64,000 nucleotides of DNA from Craspedostauros australis. Lineage: Eukaryota > Bacillariophyta > Bacillariophyceae > Mastogloiales > Achnanthaceae. The DNA lies in assembly GCA_026770025.1 (NCBI GenBank), contig JAMXDE010000003.1, forward strand, positions 1,364,001-1,428,000, given 5' to 3'. The translations under genes and the position numbers were made by a program. Of the stretch, positions 1-11,500 are shown piece after piece (position 1 is the stretch's first letter; every line of letters starts with the position of its first letter). The notes beneath the pieces are model-generated. The model was not told the DNA's origin. It ran no database searches and worked only from the letters and a program-made list of their open reading frames with translations.

Positions 1-1
1 C

Positions 2-1288
2 AGAGAATGCGTGATCCGAAAGGACTGCTTGTGGAAGCCAATGTACACCGCGCTGCGGCAGCATCAGACCCAGCTGCGCAAGCTCTCGTTGTCAAATTGC
101 GATGTCATCGACCCCGCCATGTCTGAGTGGCTGGCCCAGAACATACAGTCCTTATCAATCAGCCGGTGCAGATTTCAAGATGACGGCCGTGCCCTTTGCG
201 AGCAGCTTGTGCGCACCACGTGCCGCCTTCGCGAGCTCCACCTCAACTGTCTCACAATCGACGCCGATCACCTGGTGCGCGCCATGCAGACGATGCACAC
301 GGTGCGTGCGTTTGGCATCGAGAGCCTGGCTTTCGTCGGAAGCAGGACGGGCAGCATCGACAGGATCATCCGCGCAGTCGTTGCCAATCCTCACATCCAG
401 CAGCTCTCGCTCAGCGGCAACGCGGAGGCGGGAAATTGGCTGGATCGATTGCTCATGCTGATACGGGCAAAACACTTGGTCAAGATCAACTACACGGTCG
501 GGGCTTCTGATTCTCCACCAACTGCAGCAACGTCGACCAATGCCAACGGAGCAGGTTCGGCCCGAGCCCGGAGACGAAGCCATGTCAGCAACGGCCGCAC
601 TCGCGTCTTCAACGGAGCAGGCAACACCAATGGCAGTACTGCCAGGGCCGCCACCACCACCGCCCATGCTCTTCTCGCTGACAGAGAACCTGCTACGGCA
701 GCGGTGGTCGCCGCTCTGTCCGACAACCACTCTCTCATGGAGCTCTCCATACCAGGTGGCATCCTGGATGATCGTTACTACTCTGCCCACGCCCCTCGCA
801 TCCTACGAGAAAACGCGATCCGCAACTACGTCTTGGTGTTGGCAACGCTGTTCGCCAGCATTCAATCGCATGCGCTGTTCGGGAAGCTGCTGTCCAGCAA
901 TACAGTGCGCAATCGACCAACCTTGATGTACGAGATACTCAATCGATTCAACAAGATGCTGGTTGATATTTGGGATGATGGACGGGCGGGGCGCTATGAA
1001 GCGCAACTGCAGCTCGTGCAGGGCCTGTCATCCAAGCTGTCGCAGGAGCTGAGAGATCTGAGAGACATCCACATCAATCTCCACAGTGAAAGCCGGCCAG
1101 CAGTGCCACCAACGAAACGACGGCGGCTGTCGTCTACGCCCAACGAAAAGCATATGGCTGCGGTTCTGCCATACAACTTGGAACGCCTGCACGTTGACGG
1201 CCATCATCATTTTGGCGCAGAAAAAAGGCAAGCCGATGCTGGGAATGCCACTGCGTCTGATTCGTTGATATCTGCTTGGTACAGTTAG
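2..1288 (+). CDS. Leucine-rich-repeat-like protein, 3' part (5' truncated by window)
   Basis: The frame is open to the left edge of the window and no convincing start codon is visible, so this is the C-terminal part (about 428 residues) of a longer protein. Its N-terminal third has irregular LRR units such as LRKLSLSNCDVIDPAM, LRELHLNCLTIDADHLVRAM and IQQLSLSGN, of the ribonuclease-inhibitor-like type common in stramenopiles. An Ala/Thr/Asn/Arg-rich low-complexity linker follows, then a helical segment and a basic PTKRRRLSS stretch that could be a nuclear localisation signal. The LRR class indicates protein binding only; no catalytic motif is seen. The stop TAG is at 1286-1288, followed by AT-rich DNA. 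A further intron upstream of the window cannot be excluded. Confidence 0.7.
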   Translation, partial: RECVIRKDCLWKPMYTALRQHQTQLRKLSLSNCDVIDPAMSEWLAQNIQSLSISRCRFQDDGRALCEQLVRTTCRLRELHLNCLTIDADHLVRAMQTMHTVRAFGIESLAFVGSRTGSIDRIIRAVVANPHIQQLSLSGNAEAGNWLDRLLMLIRAKHLVKINYTVGASDSPPTAATSTNANGAGSARARRRSHVSNGRTRVFNGAGNTNGSTARAATTTAHALLADREPATAAVVAALSDNHSLMELSIPGGILDDRYYSAHAPRILRENAIRNYVLVLATLFASIQSHALFGKLLSSNTVRNRPTLMYEILNRFNKMLVDIWDDGRAGRYEAQLQLVQGLSSKLSQELRDLRDIHINLHSESRPAVPPTKRRRLSSTPNEKHMAAVLPYNLERLHVDGHHHFGAEKRQADAGNATASDSLISAWYS

Positions 1289-1406
1289 AATAATGTTACG
1301 TCAAATATTAGTGTAGAGCACTCGTAGAATATGTTATAATATGATAGTATTGAATCGCTATTGTAGGTGCGTGCATTGGGCAAGCACCATCTGTGGTCCT
1401 GCCTCA

Positions 1407-2768
1407 TCACTCTTCGACGGCATCACGGGCAGTTTTGCTGCTTTTGTCGTCGCTGTCCATGTTGCTTTTGTCCTCTTCATCTTCGTTGGAGGAGACCTTC
1501 TCTCCGATAACCCGGATGTCCAAGACTTGGCACTTCTGGACGTAATCCATCAGAGGGTATTGCTGCCGCATTTCCTCCGTCATGCCGTCCTCCTCCAAAT
1601 CCTCTTGATCCGGGTACTCGTCACCGTACCCCGTGTAGATCTGCTCGATGGTCTCGTAGGAATGTTTGCCCACCAGTTCGCCCCACGGCACCTCCCAAGG
1701 ACTCTCGTCCGTGCCGCCCAGGAAGGAACTGTCATCCAACGTCACGAAGACCTGCTTGTCCCGCGAGTTCGTGCCATTTCCAGCGTAGGCCATGTACCCG
1801 TACGCGAATCGTGCAACGCCATGTTGGTCGCGTCCCTTGTTGGATGGCAACCACGGCGGGTCGTCGCGGATGGTCTCCTGAAATTCGGGATGGTCCACGT
1901 TGTTGTTCTTGGCGCTGTCGGAGATTCCGAATTGGCACAGGAAGTCCTCCATGCATCGCATGAAGGGAACGGATTGGAAGTAACCAGAGGTGACCATATC
2001 CACGAAGCGTTGCGCGCCAAGCGGTGCCCATTTGTGATGGACGGCGATGGACAGTGGGCCTTTGGTGGTGGAGCAGCACACCAGAGTGTACATGCCGCCT
2101 TTGGGCGGCGTGACCATGTGCCGGCTACCTTTCCATGGGTACAGCTCCGGCTCGGTGAGATCATCGATGGTGTTGTAACCAGCACACTGCAGGTGATCCT
2201 TTTCATCTCCATCATCGTCCTCATCTCCTCCTTGTTGATTGGCCTCGTTGGTTCCACTTCCTCCATTGCTTCTATGGGCTTCGTCGGCGTCAGAAGCGTC
2301 ATTGGCTTGGTGCTTTTGATTTTCCAGTTCCGTCTCGTCTTCTTCGTCTTCTTCCTTGTCTTCTCCGCTTTCCTTCACCTCCACCGAATTGCCATCCTCA
2401 TCTTCGTCATCGGCGTCGTGGACTCGCGACATCTTGCGCTTCCTGTATTCGCGATCGGGATCATGGTGGAGCTTGTTCGTCTGTTGGTCATGGTGGTGGC
2501 TGTTTGCGACGCCTCCATTCTGGTTCTTGTTGCTGCCGCCTCCAAATTGGAGCAACCCAGAGGTGACGAAGGCGCAGATCACGAGAAAGGCGACCACCAG
2601 TATGCACGCCCATTTGCCGCCATGGCTGCTTTTGGTTGGGTTGGCCGATCGTCTTGCTTTGTCGCCATCATCGTGCCTTGGCAGCGTTCTTTGATTCGAT
2701 GGCAGCTCCAACGTCTCCAAAGATGCGTTCGACGGTGGATCGGTCTTTCTGCGTTGTGTAATGGCCAT
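1407..2768 (-). CDS. Type II membrane protein with cyclophilin-type peptidyl-prolyl isomerase domain
   Basis: Single exon, 453 aa, ATG at 2768. A basic cytosolic N-terminus is followed by one membrane segment (about residues 53-75, starting WACILVVAFLVICAF), an Asn/Gln and very acidic stem (about 75-200), then a cyclophilin-like fold (about 215-430). Recognisable pieces are GPLSIAVHHKWAPLGAQRF, the catalytic-loop equivalent PFMRCMEDFLCQFG (Arg kept), YMAYAGNGTNSRDKQVFVT and PWGELVGKHSYETIEQI. The domain diverges from canonical CypA, so activity is uncertain. The topology suggests an endomembrane (ER/Golgi) lumenal folding factor. A tail of acidic and Ser/Lys residues ends the protein. It is divergently oriented to the glycosyltransferase-like gene at 3632, about 0.86 kb away. 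The long open frame on the opposite strand is its shadow. Confidence 0.85.
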   Translation of the reverse strand: MAITQRRKTDPPSNASLETLELPSNQRTLPRHDDGDKARRSANPTKSSHGGKWACILVVAFLVICAFVTSGLLQFGGGSNKNQNGGVANSHHHDQQTNKLHHDPDREYRKRKMSRVHDADDEDEDGNSVEVKESGEDKEEDEEDETELENQKHQANDASDADEAHRSNGGSGTNEANQQGGDEDDDGDEKDHLQCAGYNTIDDLTEPELYPWKGSRHMVTPPKGGMYTLVCCSTTKGPLSIAVHHKWAPLGAQRFVDMVTSGYFQSVPFMRCMEDFLCQFGISDSAKNNNVDHPEFQETIRDDPPWLPSNKGRDQHGVARFAYGYMAYAGNGTNSRDKQVFVTLDDSSFLGGTDESPWEVPWGELVGKHSYETIEQIYTGYGDEYPDQEDLEEDGMTEEMRQQYPLMDYVQKCQVLDIRVIGEKVSSNEDEEDKSNMDSDDKSSKTARDAVEE

Positions 2769-3631
2769 CCTTCCCTCTTGCGATCACTCTGTTGGTGACG
2801 ACAGAGATGCCAACGTTGATGAGAGATAATACTCCAGAGCAGAGCAGAGTAGAGTAGAGTAGAGTGGAGTCGGGTAGATTAAAGTGGGTGTCGGAATCTG
2901 GTGTGCACAACGGCTTGAACAGGCCACCCACAACCAACAACAATGATACTCGTTGGTGATGTGCCCAAGATTCTCCCAACAATGCATGCAACATCATGAA
3001 AAAATCGGCGATTGCGGCAACAATGTGGACCGTTGATGTTATTCGTCGGATCTACGGTAAATTAATATTATCTACAATACACCAACCTCAATGTCAATAC
3101 CGTCTTTGCCGGAGATTCTATTCGGATAAATGTCATTGAGGACGAAGACCAACCCAATTGATCTCTCACTGGGCTTCCGACGTCCCTATGTATTCGTGAT
3201 TCCGATCTCCGAACATCACTTTTGCCCGAGGACAGAAACAGTCAAAGCAAACAGATCACACGGAAGAGTGTGCGAGAATTCGTGAACGGCGCTGACATTT
3301 CGTGTCGCGGTTTCTGTTACTGTTTTGCCTGTCACGATTACGTGTACTACATCAAACATGGCAATCGCTAACGTGGACCATTCCGAAACCATTGCATTCG
3401 TTTGCCGCCATTTTCAAACTGAGTGAGCTTGTTGCTGGTGGTGTGCGAAGTTGAAGAGCGCAACCAAACCAGTGAAGACAGGGAGAGAGAGTTGTGATTC
3501 GAACACATACGAGCACAATCAACATCCAACAACAACATCAGTTGTGACATCCATAACATTGTATTGTGTTGTATTATGCAATATTATTAATAACAACAGC
3601 ATTCACAACAACAGCATTGGCGTCCATCGAC
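2769..3631. other. Divergent intergenic spacer
   Basis: Shared upstream region of the cyclophilin-like gene (-) and the glycosyltransferase-like gene (+). It contains a pentanucleotide GAGTA/GAGCA tract at about 2836-2876 and an AT-rich patch near 3060-3080. No coding region is supported. Confidence 0.6.
2836..2876. repeat. GAGTA/GAGCA pentanucleotide microsatellite
   Basis: About eight imperfect 5-bp units (AGAGC, AGAGT), about 70 bp upstream of the cyclophilin-like start codon on the minus strand. Confidence 0.85.
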
Positions 3632-5005
3632 ATGAAGAGCACCATGGAAGTCATGCAAAGGCACACGTTGAGCAGACGACGATCGCTGAACTGGCTGTTG
3701 CGTTCGAAGAGCCTCCTCTTTTGCCTCACTGTGACGATCGTCGCTGCCTGGAACAGCGGCAAGGGAATGAAGCAGCTTGATGTGCTGACTCGGAAGAATG
3801 CGCTGATGCAAGACTCGGCGGATCAGCAACCGCGGATGGGAAGCAATGAAAGACAAGTCAGCGTGCAAGCTCTTCATGCACCAGCTACGAGTGCAAGCAC
3901 GGCAGCTTCATCTGAAGGTGGAAATGGAGAGCAGCAGCGGCCGATGCTCACACCAGCATCGCACATACTGCCCCGATTCACCATCGATCCAGACCATCCC
4001 TCAACGCAACATCGATTCCAAGATATCATGAACGAAACGATCGTCGTCACTGGATTCTTCCACATTCGAGGCAACTCCAAGCACCAACCTGGCTACTTCA
4101 AGAAGGGTCTCAAGACCACCATGCGGTACCTGCGCCAATTCCAGCACGTGTACTACTTTCACAACCTTGAGAACAGCACAGACGATAGCATGGCTAGTGG
4201 CATTGGTACCGAGGCTGGGGCCGGAGGTGAAGCTGAAGCTGACATCGACGATGATAGTGTGTACTGGGGCGCCATACGCAAGCACTTGAAACCAGAAAAG
4301 TTCACCTTCCTGCCCACGGAGTTCGAATCATTGCAACAGCAGCGTGCGCGTGATCTGGTCAAGCTGTGTCAGATGGCACCGCCGTCACGAAGACAGGAGA
4401 CGTTCGAGGGGGTGGAAAAACAGTCTGGCTACCTGCCAAGAGCGCATGCTGACAACACGCAGGAGGCGCTGGATGGTTGGACCAATGTCATCAATATCTG
4501 GATATCCAAATTCGAGATGATGCGGCAGATACTGCAACGGCTCCAGCAGATGGCGGAGCTGGGACACAAGCATCCTGGTTGGAAGTACATCGTCTGGCTG
4601 GACGCGACGTTGCTTGCCAACCGCGGCGTCAACAGGGGCATCCAGACCTGGCCTGACAACCGCGTCGACGACGATCACGTCTGGATGAGACCGTCCTACA
4701 TGAGGTTCAACCATTCCTACGTGGAGTACCGCGCCGGCTTCATCCTGGCCAGACCGCAGCAGATGGAGTACCTGATCGAAGAGTTCTACAACCATCTGGA
4801 TTGGATACTGGCGCAATCGAAGTTGCCAAACACGCAGTCGGATTACCTCGGTTTGTGCTACGATGAAGAATCCATCATCACGTCGCTCTACAATCATTCA
4901 CTGTCATTGTCTTCGTCATCGTCATCACAAGCATCGTCATCACTCATCGTGCACGATCTGATCCGCGACTTTGGCAGTCGTCGCAAACGGCGGAACAACG
5001 AGTAG
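3632..5005 (+). CDS. Golgi-type signal-anchored glycosyltransferase-like protein (HtrL/YibB-like?)
   Basis: Single exon, 457 aa; the first in-frame ATG is at 3632. The short basic N-terminus (QRHTLSRRRSLNW) followed by one hydrophobic segment (about residues 22-41) is a type II signal anchor. The lumenal part begins with TIVVTGFFHIRGNSKHQPGY, where an extended-strand opening is followed by tyrosine/lysine-rich helices. It continues to WISKFEMMRQILQ and KYIVWLDATLLANRG, then YRAGFILARPQQMEYLIEEF. This order (TIV-aFFdI, sKfeml, WiDa) resembles the HtrL/YibB group, which is related to glycosyltransferases; that link is tentative. NHS/NET sequons suggest N-glycosylation. An acidic insertion lies at about residues 190-210 and a Ser-rich run near the C-terminus. 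The stop TAG is followed immediately by AGTCGACTAG. Confidence 0.75.
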   Translation: MKSTMEVMQRHTLSRRRSLNWLLRSKSLLFCLTVTIVAAWNSGKGMKQLDVLTRKNALMQDSADQQPRMGSNERQVSVQALHAPATSASTAASSEGGNGEQQRPMLTPASHILPRFTIDPDHPSTQHRFQDIMNETIVVTGFFHIRGNSKHQPGYFKKGLKTTMRYLRQFQHVYYFHNLENSTDDSMASGIGTEAGAGGEAEADIDDDSVYWGAIRKHLKPEKFTFLPTEFESLQQQRARDLVKLCQMAPPSRRQETFEGVEKQSGYLPRAHADNTQEALDGWTNVINIWISKFEMMRQILQRLQQMAELGHKHPGWKYIVWLDATLLANRGVNRGIQTWPDNRVDDDHVWMRPSYMRFNHSYVEYRAGFILARPQQMEYLIEEFYNHLDWILAQSKLPNTQSDYLGLCYDEESIITSLYNHSLSLSSSSSSQASSSLIVHDLIRDFGSRRKRRNNE

Positions 5006-5160
5006 AGTCGACTAGCGTCTGCTGCAACATTCGTGTTGGAGTGCTCAATAGCTTTGAATAACTACTCATAGCATTATAATTCATAACGGAGCAGAGTAAT
5101 ATTATGTGATATAATATGATGTTGATGTACCAGAGTGCTCTGCTCTTCTCCACCACGCGC

Positions 5161-5439
5161 TCAATCCTCATGTGGCTGGCCAACCATGTCGTTGGTGTCC
5201 GTAATGAACCCAGCAAACAGGAAGAACGAAGTTACGAGCAACGCCATTGGCACCGATCCATTCAACGACTCCAACAGATACTGCCAACCTCCTGCGAAGT
5301 AGAAGATCCCGAGGACGGCCAGCACCTTTAGCGCACGGAATGCAAGCGATGGCGCGACTTCATCTGCCTGCTGCTTTGGAGCTGATGGCGTCGCGGGAGA
5401 TGACGAGGCAGCATCGGTGTTGGTGTTGGTTGCTGGCAT
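5161..5439 (-). CDS. Small membrane protein, 92 aa, unknown
   Basis: ATG at 5439 is chosen because the 95 extra residues of the longer frame are Arg/His-rich and not protein-like. A Ser/Thr/Ala/Pro-rich N-terminus (about 25 residues) is followed by two hydrophobic segments, about residues 37-53 (LKVLAVLGIFYFAGGW) and 63-79 (PMALLVTSFFLFAGFI), and an acidic tail. The hairpin topology is clear but the family is not recognised. It is convergent with the glycosyltransferase-like gene, only 155 bp away. Confidence 0.55.
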   Translation of the reverse strand: MPATNTNTDAASSSPATPSAPKQQADEVAPSLAFRALKVLAVLGIFYFAGGWQYLLESLNGSVPMALLVTSFFLFAGFITDTNDMVGQPHED

Positions 5440-6937
5440 GGTCACAAATCCTTTCGGCGTTGCCACCTCTTGTGTATGTGTGTGCGGATCTCTCTCTCTT
5501 CTGTGCAACCTGGATTTCGCGACGAAGAGTGGGTACCACTTGTCTCTGCACCGACTCGTGTAGAACTTCCGCTTTCTGTTGCTATGCTCATGGATCATTC
5601 GGCTCCGTGCTCCACCTCGCATCCATACTATTATCTGTGTGGCCTTGGTTTCTGTCAGACAGAGATGCAGAAACAGAAACATCATCTCTCTGTTCTCGTG
5701 ATCGTTCGCGTTCGTTGACATCATCGTGACAATTGAGGTATTCGCGACATTCTGCGAGTGACGATAGTTGACTGGCGCTGTGCGCTTTTCGGTTGTTGTG
5801 CTTCTTCTTCTGTGTGGGACAAGTTGGATACAGACATCAAATTAGTAATTGTTATAATATACCGCAACACCCAAATAAACACTGTTTGAGATTTCAGAAA
5901 CTGATTCCGTGTTCTCCGCCGTGAACCGAAATGTTCGCACGAAAAGTTGGACTATGTGCACAAAGGGCTGTCGCAATGACCAAAGCGTGGACGAAGCCAC
6001 GCGTTGTTTCATGTGTTCGGCACAGAGTACCAAACGTAGTACTCCCGCAAGCTCGTAGCGGTGGTACTGCCCCTCGCAGCTTCAACAAATAGTCCGACGA
6101 AAAGTAGGGAACCCGCAATTAGCCGAATGGGGAGATGAAGGGCAAAGAGCCATGCACGGGCGTTGGAGTGACCACCAGCAACGAGAGAGCTTTGGGTGTG
6201 TGTATGGTTTGATAGAGTACATGGTTTGATAGAGTGCATGCCGTCTGTGTGGGACTGATGGGAAGAAAGGGATACCGACTCAAATCAAACTAAATCGATG
6301 GCAAGGTGCTGCGGAAGCAGAACGCAAGAAGCGCGCGCTTGCGGAACCTGGCCGGAAGACCCTACCAGCAGAAGCAGTCCACTGAAGTGTACGAGAGTAA
6401 GGTACATAGTCGTACTTGTACCAGACCGCAACACACTGTCCCACACTTAGGGACGCAGACGCTACTTCGAACCTTACGAACGCTCTGGAGTCGCACAACG
6501 CGCTCAGTCCTACATACATACATCCTCGTAAAGTCGCGATTCACTTGGACGCTGAGTCTCACCAACACAAACACACAAGAGCCACAACGACGCAAGCAGT
6601 TCCTCACCCCGCACTGTTGCGCTCCACTTTGGCGTCACATCCCACTCGTCTTGGACACCACGCAGCAACGGCACAACCATCTCAATCGTTGTTGTACCTC
6701 GTATCCAGCACCTCGCATCGCATACTATTGGTACATTACCAATAGAGCAGGACGCGCTTGTTGCACCTTCTGGGAACCAACAACGCACTATAGCTATACC
6801 TCGTGCAGTGCTCTTGGTTCGTCGGGTCGTGGAGCTCAATACCGTCAGCATTCGAGTAATAGTCTAGTCAAGGAATCGACTTGGCAGCGCATGCGGTGCT
6901 GTCAACACTGGCTTGCAACGCGATTTGTTCCACGTCC
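5440..6937. other. Intergenic region with a 17-bp tandem duplication
   Basis: About 1.5 kb between the small membrane protein (-) and HA protein 1 (+), divergent. It holds two copies of a 17-mer, ATGGTTTGATAGAGTAC/GC, at 6204-6237 and AT-rich patches near 5845-5865. Open frames here lack domain-like composition, so it probably holds 5' leaders and promoters. Confidence 0.5.
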
Positions 6938-8500
6938 ATGCTGACTTTCAACACCCGCGGCGAAGACGGCGACGGTGCTCTCGGCGGTGGGGGCAGAGGA
7001 CGTCCTCCCGGCAAAGCCGTCTCACTCTTTGATGATGACGATCATGTCTTCGCGACCATGTTGCACGATCCCGACGGCTACACAGCTGGCGACACTACCG
7101 ACGGCGGCGACGTCGCCGGCCAACAGGCCTTCGTCTCATCGGCTCTGCCGAATCATTCACTTTCGCAAGGCAATTGTATGCCATTCGGTGCAGCGGCGCC
7201 CGCCACGGCTGAGGTCAGCAATGGGAATTACACCAACGGCTTCCTTGATTCTTTCTGCGAATTTCGTCAGAATGACTTGCCCTCTGTTCATCAACCTCAA
7301 CATGAACCTCTGGTCGGGCCGATACACCACCAATCGAACACGCTCCGACAAGACCAGAGCCCCATGCCATCCCAAACACGAACCGAGCTCTTCTCTTGTT
7401 ATGGGTCATCTCCGGGACCTAGATCCGTGAACATATCCAGCTCACAAGTCTCACCAAATGATTCTGCCATCAGCATCGGCATCAATGAGAATGGCCACGG
7501 TCCTGTCCATGCCGAAGATGGCACCTCCGGTGACTATGGTGCGTTCCCGGCTGCTCGATGTGGCCTCCCAGGTCCACTCCGACCTGATTCTGACGATCCA
7601 GACTCCAATGGGAACCGCACTGCGGCATGCCCAGATCTCAGACCCTCCTCCAACCACCGTCTTGATCCTCTCATCGAACCACCTATCTCGCAGTTTACTG
7701 CAGACAGCATGCTCACCGAGACTATCTCCAGCACCTCAGTTGCCACAACAAACACCGTCCACGGCGACGATGACAATGATAGTGAGGACAACGACGACGA
7801 CGATCTTCAAGGCGAAGCTGATACCGCCGTTCGTACTCATGATGATGACTTGCATGACGGTGATGGCTGTGCGAATGCGAATGCTGATGCCAATGCCAAG
7901 ACCTCCACTTCATCCCCAAAAGCCAAGCGAAGAGCGCCATCGTCATCGACGAACAAGAAGGAAGGGAAGTTAACAAAGAAGAAGAAAACGAGGAGCAAGG
8001 TTGTACGCGTATCTCATGTCCAGAAATGGAACACGAGACTCAAAGATCTACTCAACTTCAAGGAGGAGCACGGCCACTGCGTAGTCCCGCTCGTCAATCC
8101 AGAAAATCCACCACTCGCCCATTGGGTGAAACGTCAGAGGTACCAGTACAAGATGAAGATGGCTGGCAACAAGAGCGCGCTGACGATCGAGAGGCAAAAG
8201 ATGCTGGAGAATGTCGGTTTCGTATGGGATGCCCATGCGACATCGTGGGAAAGCCACGTGGCGCAGCTACGTCAATTTCTATCGACCCATGGGCACGGCC
8301 GGGTGCCGTCACGGTACGTTGAGAATCGCTCGCTGGGGGTATGGGCCAAATGCCAGCGTCGGCAGTACCGCCTCTTCCAGGTTGGCTCCAAGTCCAACTT
8401 ATGTCGCGAGCGGATCGATGCGTTGGAATCGATTGGGTTTGTGTGGGACGTTCGAGATCGTTTGGATGATGATGATGATGAAGACGAGGAGTCTACATGA
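6938..8500 (+). CDS. HA-repeat (helicase-associated domain) protein 1
   Basis: Single exon, 520 aa, first ATG at 6938. About 350 residues of disordered Ser/Asp/Asn/His-rich sequence lead into an acidic run (DDDNDSEDNDDDD), then a basic stretch of Lys/Arg (KKEGKLTKKKKTRSK, possible nuclear signal). Two helicase-associated (PF03457-type) repeats follow: KWNTRLKDLLNFKEEHGHC with LAHWVKRQRYQYK, and SWESHVAQLRQFLSTHGHG with LGVWAKCQRRQYRLF. Each ends in an ALESIGFVWD-like helix. There is no helicase core, so the name is only historical; these compact helical repeats are probably nucleic-acid binding. The end is a short acidic tail. A close paralogue of the same layout lies at 19550-20857. Confidence 0.85.
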   Translation: MLTFNTRGEDGDGALGGGGRGRPPGKAVSLFDDDDHVFATMLHDPDGYTAGDTTDGGDVAGQQAFVSSALPNHSLSQGNCMPFGAAAPATAEVSNGNYTNGFLDSFCEFRQNDLPSVHQPQHEPLVGPIHHQSNTLRQDQSPMPSQTRTELFSCYGSSPGPRSVNISSSQVSPNDSAISIGINENGHGPVHAEDGTSGDYGAFPAARCGLPGPLRPDSDDPDSNGNRTAACPDLRPSSNHRLDPLIEPPISQFTADSMLTETISSTSVATTNTVHGDDDNDSEDNDDDDLQGEADTAVRTHDDDLHDGDGCANANADANAKTSTSSPKAKRRAPSSSTNKKEGKLTKKKKTRSKVVRVSHVQKWNTRLKDLLNFKEEHGHCVVPLVNPENPPLAHWVKRQRYQYKMKMAGNKSALTIERQKMLENVGFVWDAHATSWESHVAQLRQFLSTHGHGRVPSRYVENRSLGVWAKCQRRQYRLFQVGSKSNLCRERIDALESIGFVWDVRDRLDDDDDEDEEST

Positions 8501-11500
8501 GCAATGCTTCCGCCTTTCCATCGGTGTCTAAAGTAGAGTGGTAGAGTTAGCATGCCGTACGCACGATATAAATGCATGGCAGAAGTAGAAGCACAAGCAG
8601 AATGAGCACCATGTAGACTGCAAGATGCAAGTTCCCAGTCCATCATTCTCGCAGAGCCTCACATTCCAGTCTACATGCACCTGCTCGCAGTTCATGGTAT
8701 CAGTTGGGTTTGGTCAGCGGAGCGACCTCGGGACAAGCTGTGACTGAGGTGGGTATTGGACTGTGATCAGCAGCAGATGGGTGTTCATGGATACCTCGCG
8801 GTGGTTCTCGATTTGTGCCACCAGCCATCCCGTTGCGGAGCAAAGTCCGTCCACCGTGATACCAGACACCCGTTGTCTAATTCAGACAAGTGAAGTGCTC
8901 TACCCACTGCTGCGGCCCATCCTCGTACATAACAGCCCACGCACCTGGCCAATTCGACAAGATCTGCTACTCTGTGCCGTAGCACCCATGTTTGCCACAG
9001 TCGTTCGTTCGATTGGTTACGATGGATGGCGCTGTGCGTGCGTAGGAGAGCGCAAGCGAAACTCAGTTCTTTCCTTTTGCAGGAACGGCACCATGTTGCA
9101 GACGGAGTCTGTGCGTGTGATTTGCAACTATCTGTTGAATGTTAGATTGTGGCACACACTCGCAGAAGTGTTACGAGTGGTCCCGGTACCGTCACTAATT
9201 TCTATCCACACTCGCACCTCTTCGGCAATGTATAGGATGATGCTCGCACCGGCAAGTACAAATGTCTCAGTTCAGTTCAGTTCATTTGTTCTTGTTGTCG
9301 ATTTCAATTTCTACCGTTCGTCGAAAAGAGAGCGCGGACGTGATGGTCCAAGGCTGTGGGATGTAGCATATCGTATGGATACTCATGCCTGCCTCCAGCA
9401 TCGCTGTGTATGGTACCATACCTGCAGGGCAGCTTGGTCTGGCCTCTCATTGTTTCGACGTACGCTTCGCTTTCGTTGATGTATGTAGGCGACGACCCAA
9501 TGCCGTGCAGTGTGGCACGTGGTATGTTCGCGGAAGCCGCCTGGCAGTTGGAGGATCACGGATTCCATACCATGGTACTGCGCTTTGATTGTGGCGACTG
9601 TACTGGAGATGGCTGTGATCTTATTGCATGTAATGGAGGTGTTCGATCCGTGCGAAGACTCTCTCATTGTGTTTGGGGATCATGTGAATGAACAAGGGGT
9701 GTTCGCCCTGAGCAACACGTGTGCGTCGCGTGTCGGTCTGCGTTACATTGTTGGTTCGACATCGCTGGGACAAAATGGCCCAAACTGAGTGCAATGTACA
9801 ATGCCATACTTTCACGGCGAGATATTGACGCGTCAAGGCAGCGAAGACGCACGGTGATGACGCTGCCGCCGTCGTCGTTGTTGTTTTGCGGAAACCTGCG
9901 CACGGACATGAACTCACGTAATGACTCGGCGTGTCGAGCAACGGCACCCGCGGTTGTATCCATGCAATCGCCGTCGCCGTTGCTATTTGCTGGAAGTTTG
10001 AGAATGGCCGTCGGATGGAATTGAGAAAGTGATTTGGACGTTCATGGTGGCCAAAGAGCCATTTGATGGAAGTGGGTCGTCATCATGTGGAACAGCATCG
10101 TCAGGAAGCAGATCGAACCAATGTTGAGTTGCTTTCAATGCCCAGCATAGCTCTGATGCCCTTGATTGCAGTCACCAATTTCTTGATGCCGTTGTGAATG
10201 TCAATGACAGGCAACCCGATCGAGCAGTCCGACATTGCAGCCAGCCAATCGTCTGATTATGCATTGCATCGTACCTTTCGTTGTTTTGCCATCCTTGTCG
10301 TCGTCGCTACTACCTCACATCGTCAACCATTCCTTGTTTGTGTTGAATCGACTTGTGTCAATCCTGGAGCATCGTATCACGGATTCCGCCGTCAACTATC
10401 CACTCGATGGTCGAATCTCGATGGAGTTTTGATGGATGGAGCACTGTTGGAAGTTGGTGTTGGTGGCCTTCTCGTTGCCTCCACAGCGATTGACGGTCAA
10501 GCATCAAAGATGCATCAAAGATGGAGATCTTGACAGCGATTGAATGGACCTACGCATGCGTCCACTTCTGCATCTCCTCGCGTTCTTGCATGATGTATCA
10601 TCGGCTCCATTTCGCGTAAAATGACTGATGATTGGATGGAAGAAGGCGTGGTGTTTGTGCCATGGATTTAGTGCATTGGTGATGAAGGGACGGCATTCAT
10701 CGTCTGTACACAAGCCACCTGTTTGACAAAGATTGTAGAATGGTGATATGGTATGACGAGACGAGACGACGGAATCAATGAGACCGCTGGGTCGCAGGTG
10801 CGATGGGTGTGATGGGTATTGCTTTGGCTGTCTGCCGTCTGCTTTGCTCGCAATGCAACAGTGCGACAATGCAACAGTGCGACAATGCAACAGTGCGACA
10901 ATGCACCATTGCAACAATGCATCGATGATCACGAGGACTTGTTCGTTGGCATCGCCATTGATGATGGAATCATCAAGTGTTGGAAGAAGTCCGCCAACGC
11001 CGTCGGCGCGCTGCAGTGTTGGTAATCGTTGGCATGTTTGCGATTGTTACCGTTGAAATGCAATCACCGTTCCCACCACTGGCGTCTCATGAAGGTCATT
11101 GTTGTGGTATCTGTAAGTTTCAACTGAGCCGCCATCTCCGCCGCCATTGGTTGCTGTCTACCGTACAATTGCTACGATCGCAGAAGCCGTGCAGGAGCAT
11201 GGTTGCGATGGAGACGAACATGAAGATGTCATCAGTCTCTCACAAACCGTGCCACTCGTTCTCCACCAGCACTATTAACACGCTGCGCTGATTGGTGACC
11301 TCAGCTCCAGACGCGGCAACAACAAATGACATCGAGTGAAACAGACGAATTGTGTTGTTTGGAGATTGTGTTCGTGGAAGTTTGCTTCTTCGTCTTTGGC
11401 GACTGCCGGAATCTTTGGATCCATTATTATTGCCCACCGCGAAACGTGTCTCATCACTCAGTGCGGAAATCGTCTGGTGACGTACAGGAACGATACTGGT

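Noticed and set aside
1341-2798. Long plus-strand frame (485 codons) opposite the cyclophilin-like gene
   Set aside because: Non-ATG start, composition of an antisense shadow; the minus strand encodes a clear cyclophilin domain.
6938-8500. DNA/RNA helicase
   Set aside because: Only helicase-associated repeats are present; no Walker A/B or other helicase motifs.
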